A stretch of 64,000 bases of DNA from contig NZ_OBMJ01000001.1 of assembly GCF_900199205.1 (NCBI RefSeq), forward strand, positions 7,185,001-7,249,000, read 5' to 3'. Shown one piece after another: positions 30,484 to 39,184 of the stretch. The translations under genes and the position numbers were made by a program. How positions within the stretch are numbered: the stretch's first letter is position 1; each line of letters opens with the position of its first letter. The notes below the pieces were generated by a model, which ran no database searches, had not been told where the DNA came from, and saw nothing but the letters and a program-made list of their open reading frames with translations. The DNA comes from Streptomyces sp. 1331.2. Its GTDB lineage: Bacteria > Actinomycetota > Actinomycetes > Streptomycetales > Streptomycetaceae.

Positions 30484-32508
30484 ATGAGCGACACCAGCGG
30501 ACTGATCACACCCGCACTCGTTGACCTCTACCTCGCCCCCGAGGAGAAGAACGAAGCGCTGCGCGCCCTCGCCCAGCGGCTGGTCGCCGAGGGCCGGGTC
30601 ACCGACCTCGACGGCTTCCTCGCCGACATCGCCGCCCGCGAGGCCCAGGCCCCGACCGGGATGGGCGACGGGATCGGTATCCCGCACTGCAGATCACCCC
30701 ACGTCACGCAGCCGTCCCTGGCCTTCGGCCGCAGCGCCAGGGGAGTGGACTTCGACGCCCCGGACGGACGGCCCGCCGACCTGGTCTTCATGATCGCGGC
30801 ACCGGCCGGTGCGGACGACACCCACCTGCAGATCCTCGCCGCGCTGGCCCGCCGGCTCATGGACCCCACCTTCACCGGCGCCCTGCGCGACGCCGAGAGC
30901 CCGAGCGCGGTCGCGGCGAGGATCAACGGCGAGGAACCGCCGGCCACCGCTCCGGAGCCGGCCACCGCTCCGGAGCCGACCGCCGCTCCGGAGCCGGCCG
31001 CCGCCGCGGAGCCTGCTTCCGCCGACAGCGGGCTGCGGCTGGTCGCCGTGACCTCCTGCCCGACCGGCATCGCCCACACCTACATGGCCGCCAAGGCCCT
31101 GGAGCTGGCCGCCGCCCGGGCGGGCGCCCGGATCCAGGTCGAGACCCAGGGCTCGGCCGGGACGACGCCGCTCGCCCCCGAGGTGATCGCGGCAGCCGAT
31201 GCGGTGATCTTCGCCCATGACGTCGAGATCCGGGACCGGGCCCGCTTCGCCGGCAAGCCGACCGTGGACGTGGGTGTCAAGGCCGGCGTCAACCGCGCCG
31301 ACGAGCTGATCGCCCAGGCCGCCGGGCTGGTGGCCGACGCCGGCGGCGCACGTCCCGCCACCGCCCCGGCCGCCCCGGTGGCCGCACCGACGGGCGAGCA
31401 CTGGGCCCAGCGGCTGCGCACCTACCTGATGACGGGCGTCAGCTACATGATCCCGTTCGTCGCGGCCGGCGGTCTGCTGATCGCGCTCGCCTTCGCCATC
31501 GGCGGCTACCAGATCGCCTCCGCGCCCTCCGTGCTGGGCCACTTCGACTGGACCTCCTCGCACAGCTGGGCGGCGATGCTGTTCCAGACCGGCAAGACCT
31601 CCTTCGGCTTCCTGGTCCCGGTCCTCTCCGGGTACATCGCCTGGGCGATCGCGGACCGGGCGGCACTGGCCGCCGGCATCGCCGGTGGCGCCGTCTCGGT
31701 GGCGGTCGGCGCGGGCTTCCTCGGCGGCATCGTGTCGGGCCTGGCCGCGGGCTTCCTGGTGCTGTGGATGATCCGCTGGAACGTGCCCCGGGCGATCAGG
31801 GGCATCATGCCGGTCGTGGTGATCCCGCTGCTGTCGGTGGCGGCGGTCGGCTTCCTGATGTTCGTGGTGGTCGGCTCGCCGATCGCCTCGGCGATGAGCG
31901 GCCTGACCGACTGGCTGAACGGCCTCTCCGGCTCCAACGCGATCCTGCTCGGCGCGCTGCTCGGCGCCATGATGGCCTTCGACATGGGCGGTCCGCTCAA
32001 CAAGGTCGCCTACACCTTCGCGGCCGGTGCGCTCACCACCGCCGGGACCACCCCGGACGCCGGCAGCCTCAAGGTGATGGCCGCCGTGATGGCCGCCGGC
32101 ATGACCCCGCCGCTCGGCATGGCCCTGGCGACCGTCGTCCGGCGCAGGCTGTTCACCCCCGACGAGCGGGAGAACGGCAAGGCCGCCTGGGTGCTCGGTG
32201 CCTCCTTCATCACCGAGGGCGCGATCCCGTTCGCGGCGGCCGACCCGCTGCGGGTCATCCCGGCGGGCATCGCCGGCAGCATGACCGCCGGCGGCCTGAC
32301 GATGGCCTTCGGCTCCACCCTGCGGGCCCCGCACGGCGGGATCTGGGTGCTCCCGCTGATCGGCAGCCCCTTCCTGTACCTGGTCGCGGTCGCGGCGGGC
32401 ACGGCGGTCACCACGGCGGTGGTGGTGCTGCTCAAGGGGATGCGCAAGCCCGCCGCCGAGCCGGCTGCGGCCTCCGCCGTCGCCGTGAAGCAGCCGGCCG
32501 CCGTCTGA
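30484..32508 (+). CDS. fruA: Fructose PTS permease, IIA-IIB-IIC fusion
   Basis: A 674-residue membrane permease that imports fructose as fructose 1-phosphate. The domains in order are: IIA with His68 (GIGIPHCRS), an Ala-Pro-Glu repeat linker (about 152-178), IIB with Cys192 (VTSCPTGIAHTYMAA), and IIC with about eight to ten membrane spans from about 320, including FDMGGPLNKVAYTF and ITEGAIPFAAADP. The ATG at 30484 gives the usual IIA start. It is the main user of the adjacent ptsH-ptsI products. Confidence 0.97.
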   Translation: MSDTSGLITPALVDLYLAPEEKNEALRALAQRLVAEGRVTDLDGFLADIAAREAQAPTGMGDGIGIPHCRSPHVTQPSLAFGRSARGVDFDAPDGRPADLVFMIAAPAGADDTHLQILAALARRLMDPTFTGALRDAESPSAVAARINGEEPPATAPEPATAPEPTAAPEPAAAAEPASADSGLRLVAVTSCPTGIAHTYMAAKALELAAARAGARIQVETQGSAGTTPLAPEVIAAADAVIFAHDVEIRDRARFAGKPTVDVGVKAGVNRADELIAQAAGLVADAGGARPATAPAAPVAAPTGEHWAQRLRTYLMTGVSYMIPFVAAGGLLIALAFAIGGYQIASAPSVLGHFDWTSSHSWAAMLFQTGKTSFGFLVPVLSGYIAWAIADRAALAAGIAGGAVSVAVGAGFLGGIVSGLAAGFLVLWMIRWNVPRAIRGIMPVVVIPLLSVAAVGFLMFVVVGSPIASAMSGLTDWLNGLSGSNAILLGALLGAMMAFDMGGPLNKVAYTFAAGALTTAGTTPDAGSLKVMAAVMAAGMTPPLGMALATVVRRRLFTPDERENGKAAWVLGASFITEGAIPFAAADPLRVIPAGIAGSMTAGGLTMAFGSTLRAPHGGIWVLPLIGSPFLYLVAVAAGTAVTTAVVVLLKGMRKPAAEPAAASAVAVKQPAAV

Positions 32509-32566
32509 CCCGTCGGCTGTCGGGCGGCTCCCGGACCAGCCGACCAGCCGGAATCCGAACCGGCGT

Positions 32567-32596
32567 GGGGCGCCCGCTCGTTCGAGCGGGCGCCCC
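32567..32596. terminator. Bidirectional terminator after fruA
   Basis: A 14-bp perfect stem, 32567-32580 with 32583-32596, carrying a very short TT turn. It stands between fruA and the convergent SulP gene. Confidence 0.85.
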
Positions 32597-32663
32597 GTCG
32601 TGTCCGCCGAGACGTGTTCGCCGAGTCGTGTCCTCCGAAGGACCGGGCCCGGCGGTGCCGGGA

Positions 32664-34127
32664 TCAGGCCCGGCCGGCCAGGGCGGGTATCAGCCGGACG
32701 GCCTCGGGGGCGCTCGCGTTGTGGCGCTCGACCCAGGTGGTCAGCGCGGTCTGGCAGGCGTGGTCGAGATGGCGCAGCTCCGAGAGGTCCAGCTCCAGGA
32801 CGCGGTCGGTCGGCAGGGCCTCCAGGGCGTCGAGGAGCTTGGGCAAGCGGAGGAAGGTGGCGTTGCCCGTCAGCCGGACCCGGATGGTGCCGGTGGGCAG
32901 CTCCTCCGTCTCCACGTGCAGCCGGGACGTCTCCCAGGCGGTCTTGAGGATCGACAGGCCCAGACCGATCAGCACGCCCTCGAACATGTTGACCGTGACG
33001 ATGGCCACCGCGGTGGCCGCGAGGACGAGCGCTTCGGAGCGGTGCTCGCGCCACAGCGGTCCGAGCTGCTTGAACGGCAGGAGCTTGAACCCGGCGTGCA
33101 CCAGCACACCCGCGAGCGCCGCGACCGGGATGACGCCGAGGGCGGCCGGGAGCAGGGCGGCGAAGAGCAGCAGCCATCCGCCGTGCAGCACGCGGGACGC
33201 TTTGGTCCTGGCGCCGGCCTGCACGTTGGCGGCGCTGCGGACGATGACCGCGGTCATCGGCAGGGCGCCGAGGACGCCGCAGAGGGTGTTGCCCGCCCCC
33301 TGGGCCATGAGCTCCTTGTCGTAGTCGGTGCGCGGCCCGTCGTGGAGCCGGTCGACGGCCGCCGCACTGAACAGGCTCTCGGCGGAGGCGACCAGGGTGA
33401 AGGCCAGGATCGTGACCAGCAGCGCCGGGGTGACCTGGTCGAGCACGCCGCTGCCCGGCGGCTGGACGGCCTCCAGCAGGCCCTTGACCTCGACCTTCTT
33501 CACCGGACGGGGGAGCAGCCAGGCCGCGGCGGTGGCGAGCAGGACGGCCACCAGCGCGCCCGGGACGACCCTCAGCCTGGCCGGGAGCCGCTGCCACAGC
33601 ACGATCACGGCGATGGTGCCGGCGCCGATCGCGAAGGAGAGGCCGGCGGCCGGTGAGGAGACGAGCCGGGCGAGGAGGCCGGGCAGGCCGAGGAGCTTGT
33701 CGATCCCGCTCGCGGGCGCCGGCCGGTCGGCCATCGCGTAGAGCTGGCCGGCGATGATCACCAGGCCGATGCCGGCCAGCATGCCCTCGACCACGGCGAC
33801 GGAGATGGCACGGAACCACCGGCCCCAGCGCAGCGCGCCCAGCAGCAGTTGGAGCAGGCCGGTGGCGGCGACCACGACACCCAGCGCCGGGAGTCCGAAC
33901 CGCTGCACGGTCTCGGCGACCAGGACGGTCAGCCCGGCGGCCGGGCCGCTGACCTGGAGGCTGCTGCCGGGCAGCGCACCGGTCACCAGGCCGCCGACGA
34001 TGCCGGTGATCAGGCCGAGTTCGGCGGGTACGCCCGAGGCGACGGCGACGCCGACGCACAGCGGGAGCGCGACGAGGAAGACGACGAGCGAGGCGGTCAG
34101 GTCGTACTTGAGTGCGGGAAAGCGCAT
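32664..34127 (-). CDS. SulP-family anion transporter
   Basis: A 487-residue SLC26/SulP transporter. About ten to eleven membrane segments begin at FPALKYDLTASLVVFLVALPLCVGVA, with the family block SSLQVSGPAAGLTVLVA; a short C-terminal STAS-like domain ends the protein (TIRVRLTGNATFLRLP, VLELDLSELRHLDHAC). The neighbouring carbonic anhydrase gene points to bicarbonate rather than sulfate as substrate. ATG 34127 has GATGAGGG in front; an ATG at 34139 lacks a site. Confidence 0.93.
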   Translation of the reverse strand: MRFPALKYDLTASLVVFLVALPLCVGVAVASGVPAELGLITGIVGGLVTGALPGSSLQVSGPAAGLTVLVAETVQRFGLPALGVVVAATGLLQLLLGALRWGRWFRAISVAVVEGMLAGIGLVIIAGQLYAMADRPAPASGIDKLLGLPGLLARLVSSPAAGLSFAIGAGTIAVIVLWQRLPARLRVVPGALVAVLLATAAAWLLPRPVKKVEVKGLLEAVQPPGSGVLDQVTPALLVTILAFTLVASAESLFSAAAVDRLHDGPRTDYDKELMAQGAGNTLCGVLGALPMTAVIVRSAANVQAGARTKASRVLHGGWLLLFAALLPAALGVIPVAALAGVLVHAGFKLLPFKQLGPLWREHRSEALVLAATAVAIVTVNMFEGVLIGLGLSILKTAWETSRLHVETEELPTGTIRVRLTGNATFLRLPKLLDALEALPTDRVLELDLSELRHLDHACQTALTTWVERHNASAPEAVRLIPALAGRA

Positions 34128-34225
34128 GGGAGCCCTCATCCGGGGACGTTCGGGGGTGGCCGGCCGCGGGTCCACAGCGGGCCGGGGGTTCACGGCTGGT
34201 CGCCGTTTCACGGCGGGTCGCGGCG

Positions 34226-34816
34226 TCACAGCGGCAGGAAGACGTCGGTGCCGGGGCGGTGGGTGTGGACCGCGCCGGTGTGCACCTCGTAGAACCAGCC
34301 GTGCAGTCCGAGCCGCCCCTCGTCGATCCGGCGCGCGACGCTCGGGTGGGTGCGCAGCCTCTGGAGCTGGTCCAGGACGTGGCGTTGGACCGGGCCGGCC
34401 AGGTCGTGGCTCGGTTCCCCGTCCGGCGTCAGCGCGGTGCCGTCGGCGAGCCAGTCGCGCACCGCGGGCACGCCGGTGAGGTCGTCGCCCCGTACGACGG
34501 CGCCCACCGCGCCGCAGTGCGAGTGGCCGCACACCACGATGTCGGCGATCTCCAGGACCTCGACGGCGTACTCGATGGTCGCGGCCTCCGCGGACGGGAC
34601 GTCCGGCCGGTACGGCGGGACGATGTTGCCGGCGGTCCGCATCTCGAAGAGGTCCCCGGGCCGGGCGCCGGTGACGGCGGCGGGGATGACGCGGGAGTCC
34701 GAGCAGGTGATGAACAGCGCCTGCGGGTTCTGACCGGCAGCCAGTCGCCCGAAGGCGTCCGAGTCCTGCGCGGCACGGCGGCGGAAGGTGCGGGCGTGGT
34801 CGATGAATGCTTGCAT
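34226..34816 (-). CDS. Beta-class carbonic anhydrase
   Basis: Interconverts CO2 and bicarbonate. In 196 residues the zinc ligands are Cys38 (CSDSR), His98 and Cys101 (CGHSHCG), and the catalytic Asp-Arg pair lies in CSDSR. The start at 34816 follows CCGAGG. It is transcribed leftward, about 100 bases before the SulP gene, and the pair likely forms a bicarbonate uptake or pH-balance unit. Confidence 0.96.
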   Translation of the reverse strand: MQAFIDHARTFRRRAAQDSDAFGRLAAGQNPQALFITCSDSRVIPAAVTGARPGDLFEMRTAGNIVPPYRPDVPSAEAATIEYAVEVLEIADIVVCGHSHCGAVGAVVRGDDLTGVPAVRDWLADGTALTPDGEPSHDLAGPVQRHVLDQLQRLRTHPSVARRIDEGRLGLHGWFYEVHTGAVHTHRPGTDVFLPL

Positions 34817-35017
34817 GTCGATGCCTCGGTCCTTTCGGAGTCGTGTCGGAATGAGACTTCGGGTTCGAGCCCGCTCGATGCGGAAGAAGGCAGCACGGAG
34901 CGCGGCGGCGGTGGCAGGGAAAATCACTGCCGTGAGCCGTCGTGAATCGCCGGGTGCGGGGGCGGCACAGTCGGGGTCCGCTGCCGTCGACGAGCGTGCG
35001 GGCGCGATCGGCGCCGA

Positions 35018-35368
35018 TCAGCAGCGGAACACCTGGAGGGCCGCCGCTCTGCACCGTCTGAGCGCCCCGTGCGGCGCCTCGGGGTCACCGGCCGGGGACG
35101 GGTGGGTGACGGCCGGAGCGTCGTCGAGCAGGGCCGGGATCAACTCGGGCCGCCGGCGTGGGACTTCGACGGTCCGGGCCCGGGGCGAGCAGAGACCTGG
35201 AGCGATCTCGGGAGGTGCCGTCTCCTCGACGAGCTTCGCCTCCGCGGCCACGGACCGGCAGTTGCTCTCCCGGGTGAATGCGGCCACCGACTGGGACAGC
35301 GCCAGCAGGCCCAGCACGGCCACGAGGGTCACGGCGACGGCGCCGACCATCCTCGTGACCGGAGACAT
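35018..35368 (-). CDS. Small exported or membrane-anchored protein of unknown function
   Basis: A 116-residue protein with a hydrophobic N-terminal segment (MVGAVAVTLVAVLGLLALSQSVAA, near 7-30) that may be a signal peptide or anchor, followed by a polar stretch with four cysteines. No family was recognised. The ribosome site GGAAAGGAACGG before the ATG supports it. It lies upstream of carbonic anhydrase in the same direction; the 200-base gap shows nothing else. Confidence 0.6.
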   Translation of the reverse strand: MSPVTRMVGAVAVTLVAVLGLLALSQSVAAFTRESNCRSVAAEAKLVEETAPPEIAPGLCSPRARTVEVPRRRPELIPALLDDAPAVTHPSPAGDPEAPHGALRRCRAAALQVFRC

Positions 35369-35543
35369 TGCCCGTTCCTTTCCCTGCTTTGACGCCTTCT
35401 TGGGACTCTCATGAATCCTGACGAGTTGTCATGTCGGGGAGTTCCGAAATTCCGTAAACAATATGTTAACTGTCTTGGCAGAACCGTTGATGATCTCCCG
35501 GAGATCATTCCGAATGCGGGAGAACGGTGAATTGTTTGTGATG

Positions 35544-35588
35544 CGGCAACGCCCGGGGAATCCACGACGGATTCCCCGGGCGTTGCCG
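35544..35588 (-). terminator. Terminator of the sigma-factor operon
   Basis: A 20-bp perfect stem, 35544-35563 with 35569-35588, around ACGAC. It lies 18 bases past the stop of the membrane protein that follows the sigma factor. Confidence 0.92.
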
Positions 35589-35605
35589 CCGGGCGCTCCC
35601 GGGCG

Positions 35606-36403
35606 TCACCTCGTCGGGCCGATGTCCCCCCAGACCGAGGCCGGGCCGCCGGCCGACTGCGCGTCGACGCGGTAGCTGTCGCCGGCCGTGCTGCGCGCGC
35701 CGGTGGCGTGGTTGAACTGGTCGGCGAACTCGTACTGCCCGACCGGCACCGTGCGGCCCGGCTTGAGGACCCAGCGGTACACCAGCGCGCCGCCGGACTC
35801 CTGGACGGTGACGGTGAAGTCGTCGCCCGGAAGCGTGTGCCACTTGCCGGTGTCGCGGACCTCGCCGGTCTGGGCGACGCGCATCTCGACGGTGAGCGAG
35901 GTGAGCGGCTGGGTGGTCTTGAGCACCAGGTTGTCCTGGCCCCAGTAGATCGTGGTGTGCGGGTCGACCGAACCGTCCGACCACAGCGGACCGTTCTGGG
36001 GCCGGCCGCTCGCCGTGGGCGTCGGTCGCGGGCTCGTCGGAGCCGCGGTGGTCGGCGCGGCCGTGGGCGCCGGGGCGGCGGAGACGGGGGGAGCCGGCCG
36101 GGCCGGCGACGGTGTGGCCGTCTCGGCGGCCGTCGGGGAGGGCGCGGCCGGAGCGGTGGTGACGGTGTCCGACGGGGCCTGCGTCCCGACGATGGCGGCG
36201 ACGGCGAGGCCGCCGGTCGCCAGGATGCCGGCGGCGGCGAGGCCGCCGAGGACGGCCCTGGGCCAGGACCGCGCGAACGGCGGGGTGCGGTGGCGGACGG
36301 GAGGGCCGGCCGCGCCGCGTTCGACGCGGGCCAGGATCCGTGCGCGGTCGGGCTGATGGGCTTCGGCGGCCTCGCGCAGCTGCCGGGTGATGTGGTCGTT
36401 CAC
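35606..36403 (-). CDS. Membrane protein coupled to the sigma factor (possible anti-sigma)
   Basis: A 265-residue protein with a cytoplasmic N terminus of about 50 residues (ITRQLREAAEAHQPDRARILARV), one membrane span (VLGGLAAAGILATGGLAVAAIV), a long Pro/Thr/Ala-rich outer linker (about 75-130), and an outer C-terminal domain with WGQDNLVLKTTQPLTSLTV. No zinc anti-sigma motif is visible, so control of the sigma factor is inferred only from topology and coupling. The GTG start has a perfect AAGGAGG site and lies two bases after the sigma gene's TAA. Confidence 0.7.
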   Translation of the reverse strand: MNDHITRQLREAAEAHQPDRARILARVERGAAGPPVRHRTPPFARSWPRAVLGGLAAAGILATGGLAVAAIVGTQAPSDTVTTAPAAPSPTAAETATPSPARPAPPVSAAPAPTAAPTTAAPTSPRPTPTASGRPQNGPLWSDGSVDPHTTIYWGQDNLVLKTTQPLTSLTVEMRVAQTGEVRDTGKWHTLPGDDFTVTVQESGGALVYRWVLKPGRTVPVGQYEFADQFNHATGARSTAGDSYRVDAQSAGGPASVWGDIGPTR

Positions 36404-36405
36404 CG

Positions 36406-36933
36406 TTATTTCCTCCTTCCTGTCGCCAGTTCGCCGACCGCACGTGCCCCGAGGACGCGCTGCAGTTCGGCCATGCCCTTCGAGGTCTGGCTCTTCACCG
36501 TACCGACCGAGACGCCCAGCGCCGCGGCGGTCTCCTTCTCCGAGAGGTCGAAGGCGTGACGCAGCACCACGCACGCCCGCTTGCGGAACGGCAGCCGGGC
36601 CAGCGCCGCACGGACGTCCAGCACGGCGGGTACGTCCGTGCCGTCGGTTCTCTCGGGGGCGCGGGACCAGAAGAGCAGGACCCGGCGCCGTTCGCGGACC
36701 GCGCTGCGGATCCGGGCCCGGGCCATGTTGGCGACCACCCCGCGGGCGTAGGCGATCGGGTGGTCGGCCGTGCGGAGGCGGTCCCAGCGTTGCCACAGGG
36801 CGATCAGGGCGTCCGCGGCGAGGTCGTCGGCCGCGTCCGCTTCGCCGGTCAGGAGGTGGGCGAAGCGGGCGAGTTCGGCGTAGTGGCGTTCGAAGAAGTC
36901 GTGGAACTCCGCGGACGTGTCATCGAGGAGCAT
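36406..36933 (-). CDS. SigE-family (ECF) RNA polymerase sigma factor
   Basis: A 175-residue ECF sigma factor. Region 2 is FFERHYAELARFAHLLTGEADAAD with DLAADALIALWQRWDRL; region 4 is LPFRKRACVVLRHAFDLSEKETAAALGVSVGTVKSQTSKGMAEL, with a clear helix-turn-helix. It belongs to the actinobacterial SigE-family group that often pairs with membrane regulators. A LacI-type operator nearly the same as those of the arabinose genes lies 27 bases before its start, an unusual input for such a factor. Confidence 0.93.
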   Translation of the reverse strand: MLLDDTSAEFHDFFERHYAELARFAHLLTGEADAADDLAADALIALWQRWDRLRTADHPIAYARGVVANMARARIRSAVRERRRVLLFWSRAPERTDGTDVPAVLDVRAALARLPFRKRACVVLRHAFDLSEKETAAALGVSVGTVKSQTSKGMAELQRVLGARAVGELATGRRK

Positions 36934-36959
36934 TTCCCCCGGTCGCCCTCTCCCTGCAA

Positions 36960-36973
36960 TGTGAGCGTTAACA
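36960..36973 (-). promoter_or_regulatory. AraR-like operator before the sigma-factor gene
   Basis: TGTGAGCGTTAACA is identical to the second site before araB (44999-45012) and differs by one base from the main arabinose operators (TGTTAGCGTTAACA). Confidence 0.55.
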
Positions 36974-37064
36974 ATAGGCGTGAGCCTAGCAGTGCCCGGA
37001 TCCGGGCCGGGACGGTGGTCGCCCCGGAGCGGGACCACCGCCGAGCGGCGGGCGAGCGGCGCGA

Positions 37065-38111
37065 TCAATGCCGGGCGAACTGGACGTGGGTGGGTTGGAC
37101 GACGTCCGGCTTCACCGCGAGCCCGTCGACGGTCAGTTGCTCCCCGTAGACGTCGGTGACCCTGATCGATCCGCCGCACCCGCTGCCGTCGGGGGAGAGG
37201 AAGTAGTTGTAGTCGGTGCGGGTCAGCTGCCGCCAGCCGCCTCCGGCCCGGACCTCCAGGGTCGCCACCGGATTCCGGTGACCGATCGCCTGGATTCCGC
37301 ACCACCACTGGCTGGACCCGGTCTTGTACCGGATCGACACGGCGGCGGGCGCCGAGCCGGGGCTCAGCTCCGTCCAGGTGATCGGGAGGCGGCCCACCGA
37401 GAGGTCGGCCAGCTTGGCGAAGGCCTCGTGGCTGAGATCGAGTTGGCCCGGAGCGCAGGGCAGCGGGCACTCGTTGACGATCCGCACCGTGATGCTCGCC
37501 CCGTTGGCGGCGCGGACCAGCACGGTCGCCCCGCAGGCCCTGGACGTCTCGTAGTCGGTGTGGTTCATCGCCGCGACCATGAGGTCGGCGGACGGGCCGA
37601 ACGAGCAGGCGCCGTTGCCGTCGGCGGCGTCGTAGGAGGTCGCGACGCCCTGGTAGTTCGTCCCGGGCTTGATCCGCCCGGCCAGGGACGCCGTGGTCTG
37701 CGCGGAGCCGGAGCCGGAGCCGGCACCGTCGGCGGCGGCCTGGGCGGCCGATGGGGACGTTCCTGCCCTGCCGGCGGTCGTGGCGCCGGGAGCGGACGGC
37801 TTCGGCGTGGGGGTGGCGGACGGCGACGGGGTGACGGTGGCCGAGGGCGTGGCGCCGGCGGCCGACGGCGAGGCCGCCGAGGGCGTGGGATCGGTCAGGG
37901 CACCGGTGGCGGCCGGTGTGCTCGGCTCGGTGGCCGCGACGGAGGCGGCGGCCGGCTCCGCGGCGCCGGTGCCGCCCCCGCCGCCCGGCAGGAGGGCGAA
38001 GGCCAGGCAGACCAGGACCCCGACCGCGACCAGCGCCAGCGGTATGCCCAGGACAGGCCCTAGCCCGCGCCTGCGGTTCGGCGGTGGGGCGGCGTGCTTC
38101 GTTGCCTTCAT
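37065..38111 (-). CDS. Expansin-like secreted protein (double-psi beta-barrel)
   Basis: A 348-residue protein with a short basic N terminus, one membrane or signal segment (GIPLALVAVGVLVCLAFALL, near 23-42), a long Ala/Pro/Thr-rich linker to about 145, then a double-psi barrel (GVATSYDAADGNGACSFG, MNHTDYETSRACGA, VRIVNECPLPCAPGQLDLS) and a C-terminal beta-sandwich (WWCGIQAIGHRNPVATLEV), as in bacterial expansins. Such proteins loosen plant-type cell walls without hydrolysis. A frame open to 38204 gives a longer but less likely start. It lies next to the sigma operon and the AraR-like site. Confidence 0.85.
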   Translation of the reverse strand: MKATKHAAPPPNRRRGLGPVLGIPLALVAVGVLVCLAFALLPGGGGGTGAAEPAAASVAATEPSTPAATGALTDPTPSAASPSAAGATPSATVTPSPSATPTPKPSAPGATTAGRAGTSPSAAQAAADGAGSGSGSAQTTASLAGRIKPGTNYQGVATSYDAADGNGACSFGPSADLMVAAMNHTDYETSRACGATVLVRAANGASITVRIVNECPLPCAPGQLDLSHEAFAKLADLSVGRLPITWTELSPGSAPAAVSIRYKTGSSQWWCGIQAIGHRNPVATLEVRAGGGWRQLTRTDYNYFLSPDGSGCGGSIRVTDVYGEQLTVDGLAVKPDVVQPTHVQFARH

Positions 38112-38173
38112 TCGCGTCCGTTTCGGTAGGTCGACCTCGGTGGATCGACTCGACGTTGCGCTGACCAGTGGTC

Positions 38174-38214
38174 GCCGGAGCCGGAAAGGTTGCCGCTCCG
38201 GCACGGGCTTTTTT
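38174..38214 (+). terminator. Poly-T intrinsic terminator with no gene upstream
   Basis: GCCGGAGC (38174-38181) pairs with 38195-38202, and TTTTTT follows at 38209-38214 on the + strand. No rightward gene precedes it, because the expansin gene is leftward from 38111. A related element with T6 lies at 38289-38333. The rest of 38112-38413 holds no gene. The structure may end a small RNA, or the pair may be a repeat family. Confidence 0.45.
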
Positions 38215-38288
38215 CTTCGAGGCGCCGTGGGGGCGTGGGCCCTGTCGGCGCCTCGCCCCTCGGTGTCACCCGTCAGTTGCCGCCGCCG

Positions 38289-38333
38289 GCAGAAGGGTTG
38301 CCGCGTTCCGGGAGAACTTTTTTCGAGGTGCGT
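38289..38333 (+). repeat. Second copy of the TTGCCGC...TTTTTTC...TCGAGG element
   Basis: It shares AAGG-TTGCCGC, TCCGG, CTTTTTTC and TCGAGG, in that order, with the 38178-38224 element, about 110 bases apart, with small indels. The hairpin is weaker here (GTTC/GAAC only). Confidence 0.5.
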
Positions 38334-38413
38334 CCCGGCCCCGGGCGGCCGTCGTGCGGAGCCGGTGCGGTGGTCGCGCGCAAGGGGCGGTCGTGGAGGA
38401 GAAGGAGTCGGTC

Positions 38414-38646
38414 GTGGGTGTCGAGAGCCGCCCGGTGACGCTGAGGGTGATCGCCGACCAACTGGGCCTGGACGTGTCCACCGTCTCCAGGGTCCCGAAC
38501 GGTCCGACGGCGACGGACGGCGGGCCGCCTCGGGGGCGACGGCCCGCCGGGTCCGGGAGCTCGCCGACGAGCTCCTCGTCCACGTCCGCCGCCCCCGGCA
38601 GCTGGTGGTCTCGATCGCGGTTCACGCGGCCCGGGCCCGGACTTGA
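38414..38646 (+). pseudogene. LacI-family regulator remnant
   Basis: Only the DNA-binding N terminus of a LacI repressor survives. VTLRVIADQLGLDVSTVSRVPNG is a recognisable LacI helix-turn-helix (normally VSRVLNG). A frame change near 38505 then continues as SGATARRVRELADELLVHVRR, which matches the next LacI segment. The frame ends at 38646 without any sugar-binding domain. A good GGAGGAGAAGGAG site precedes GTG 38414. Nothing downstream restores it, so it is dead. Confidence 0.75.
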
Positions 38647-38743
38647 CGGTAAGGACAGGGCCTGAACAAAATGCCGGTCCACGCTTCACCCGCACTCCGG
38701 CCCTGCCCGCTTCGGGCTCGCGCTGACGCGTAACATGCCCGCC

Positions 38744-39106
38744 ATGTCCACAGTTGCCGTGATTGCGGTTGTCGCGCTCGCCCTCCTGCACGTCTACATC
38801 CTGGTCCTGGAGATGTTCCGCTGGACGACTCCGCGGGCCCGGGCCTCCTTCGGCACCTCCGCGGAGTTCGCGGTCTCGACCAAGGCGCTGGCCGCCAACC
38901 AGGGCCTGTACAACGGCTTCCTGGCGGCCGGGCTGCTCTGGGGCGCGTTCGCCGCCGACCCGGTCGGGTTCCAGACGCGGGTCTTCTTCACGTCCTGCGT
39001 CGCCGTCGCCGGCCTGTTCGGCGCGGTGACGTCCTCCCGGAAGATCCTGTTCGTGCAGACCGTGCCGGCCCTGGTCGTGCTCGTCCTGGTGCTGCTGGCC
39101 CGCTGA
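38744..39106 (+). CDS. DUF1304 membrane protein
   Basis: A 120-residue protein with four membrane segments and the DUF1304 signature: LALLHVYILVLEMFRW at the start, KALAANQGLYNGFLAAGLLWG in the middle and SSRKILFVQTVPALVVL at the end. Function is unknown. ATG 38744 gives the usual family start (MSTVAVIAVVALALLH); ATG 38735 is also possible, and neither has a clear ribosome site. Confidence 0.88.
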   Translation: MSTVAVIAVVALALLHVYILVLEMFRWTTPRARASFGTSAEFAVSTKALAANQGLYNGFLAAGLLWGAFAADPVGFQTRVFFTSCVAVAGLFGAVTSSRKILFVQTVPALVVLVLVLLAR

Positions 39107-39119
39107 CCCCGGACACGGC

Positions 39120-39156
39120 AGGACGGGCGCGGTGTTGGGAACACCGCGCCCGTCCT
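39120..39156. terminator. Bidirectional terminator
   Basis: A 17-bp perfect stem, 39120-39136 with 39140-39156, with a GGG loop, between the DUF1304 gene and the leftward sugar permease gene. Confidence 0.9.
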
Positions 39157-39184
39157 CGTACTACCGGTGCACGACCGGTCAGGG

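Noticed and set aside
37669..38646. Long + strand frame across the expansin 5' end into the LacI remnant
   Set aside because: The first half is antisense to a real gene and Val/Gly/Ala-rich; only the LacI-like tail is meaningful and is reported as part of the pseudogene.
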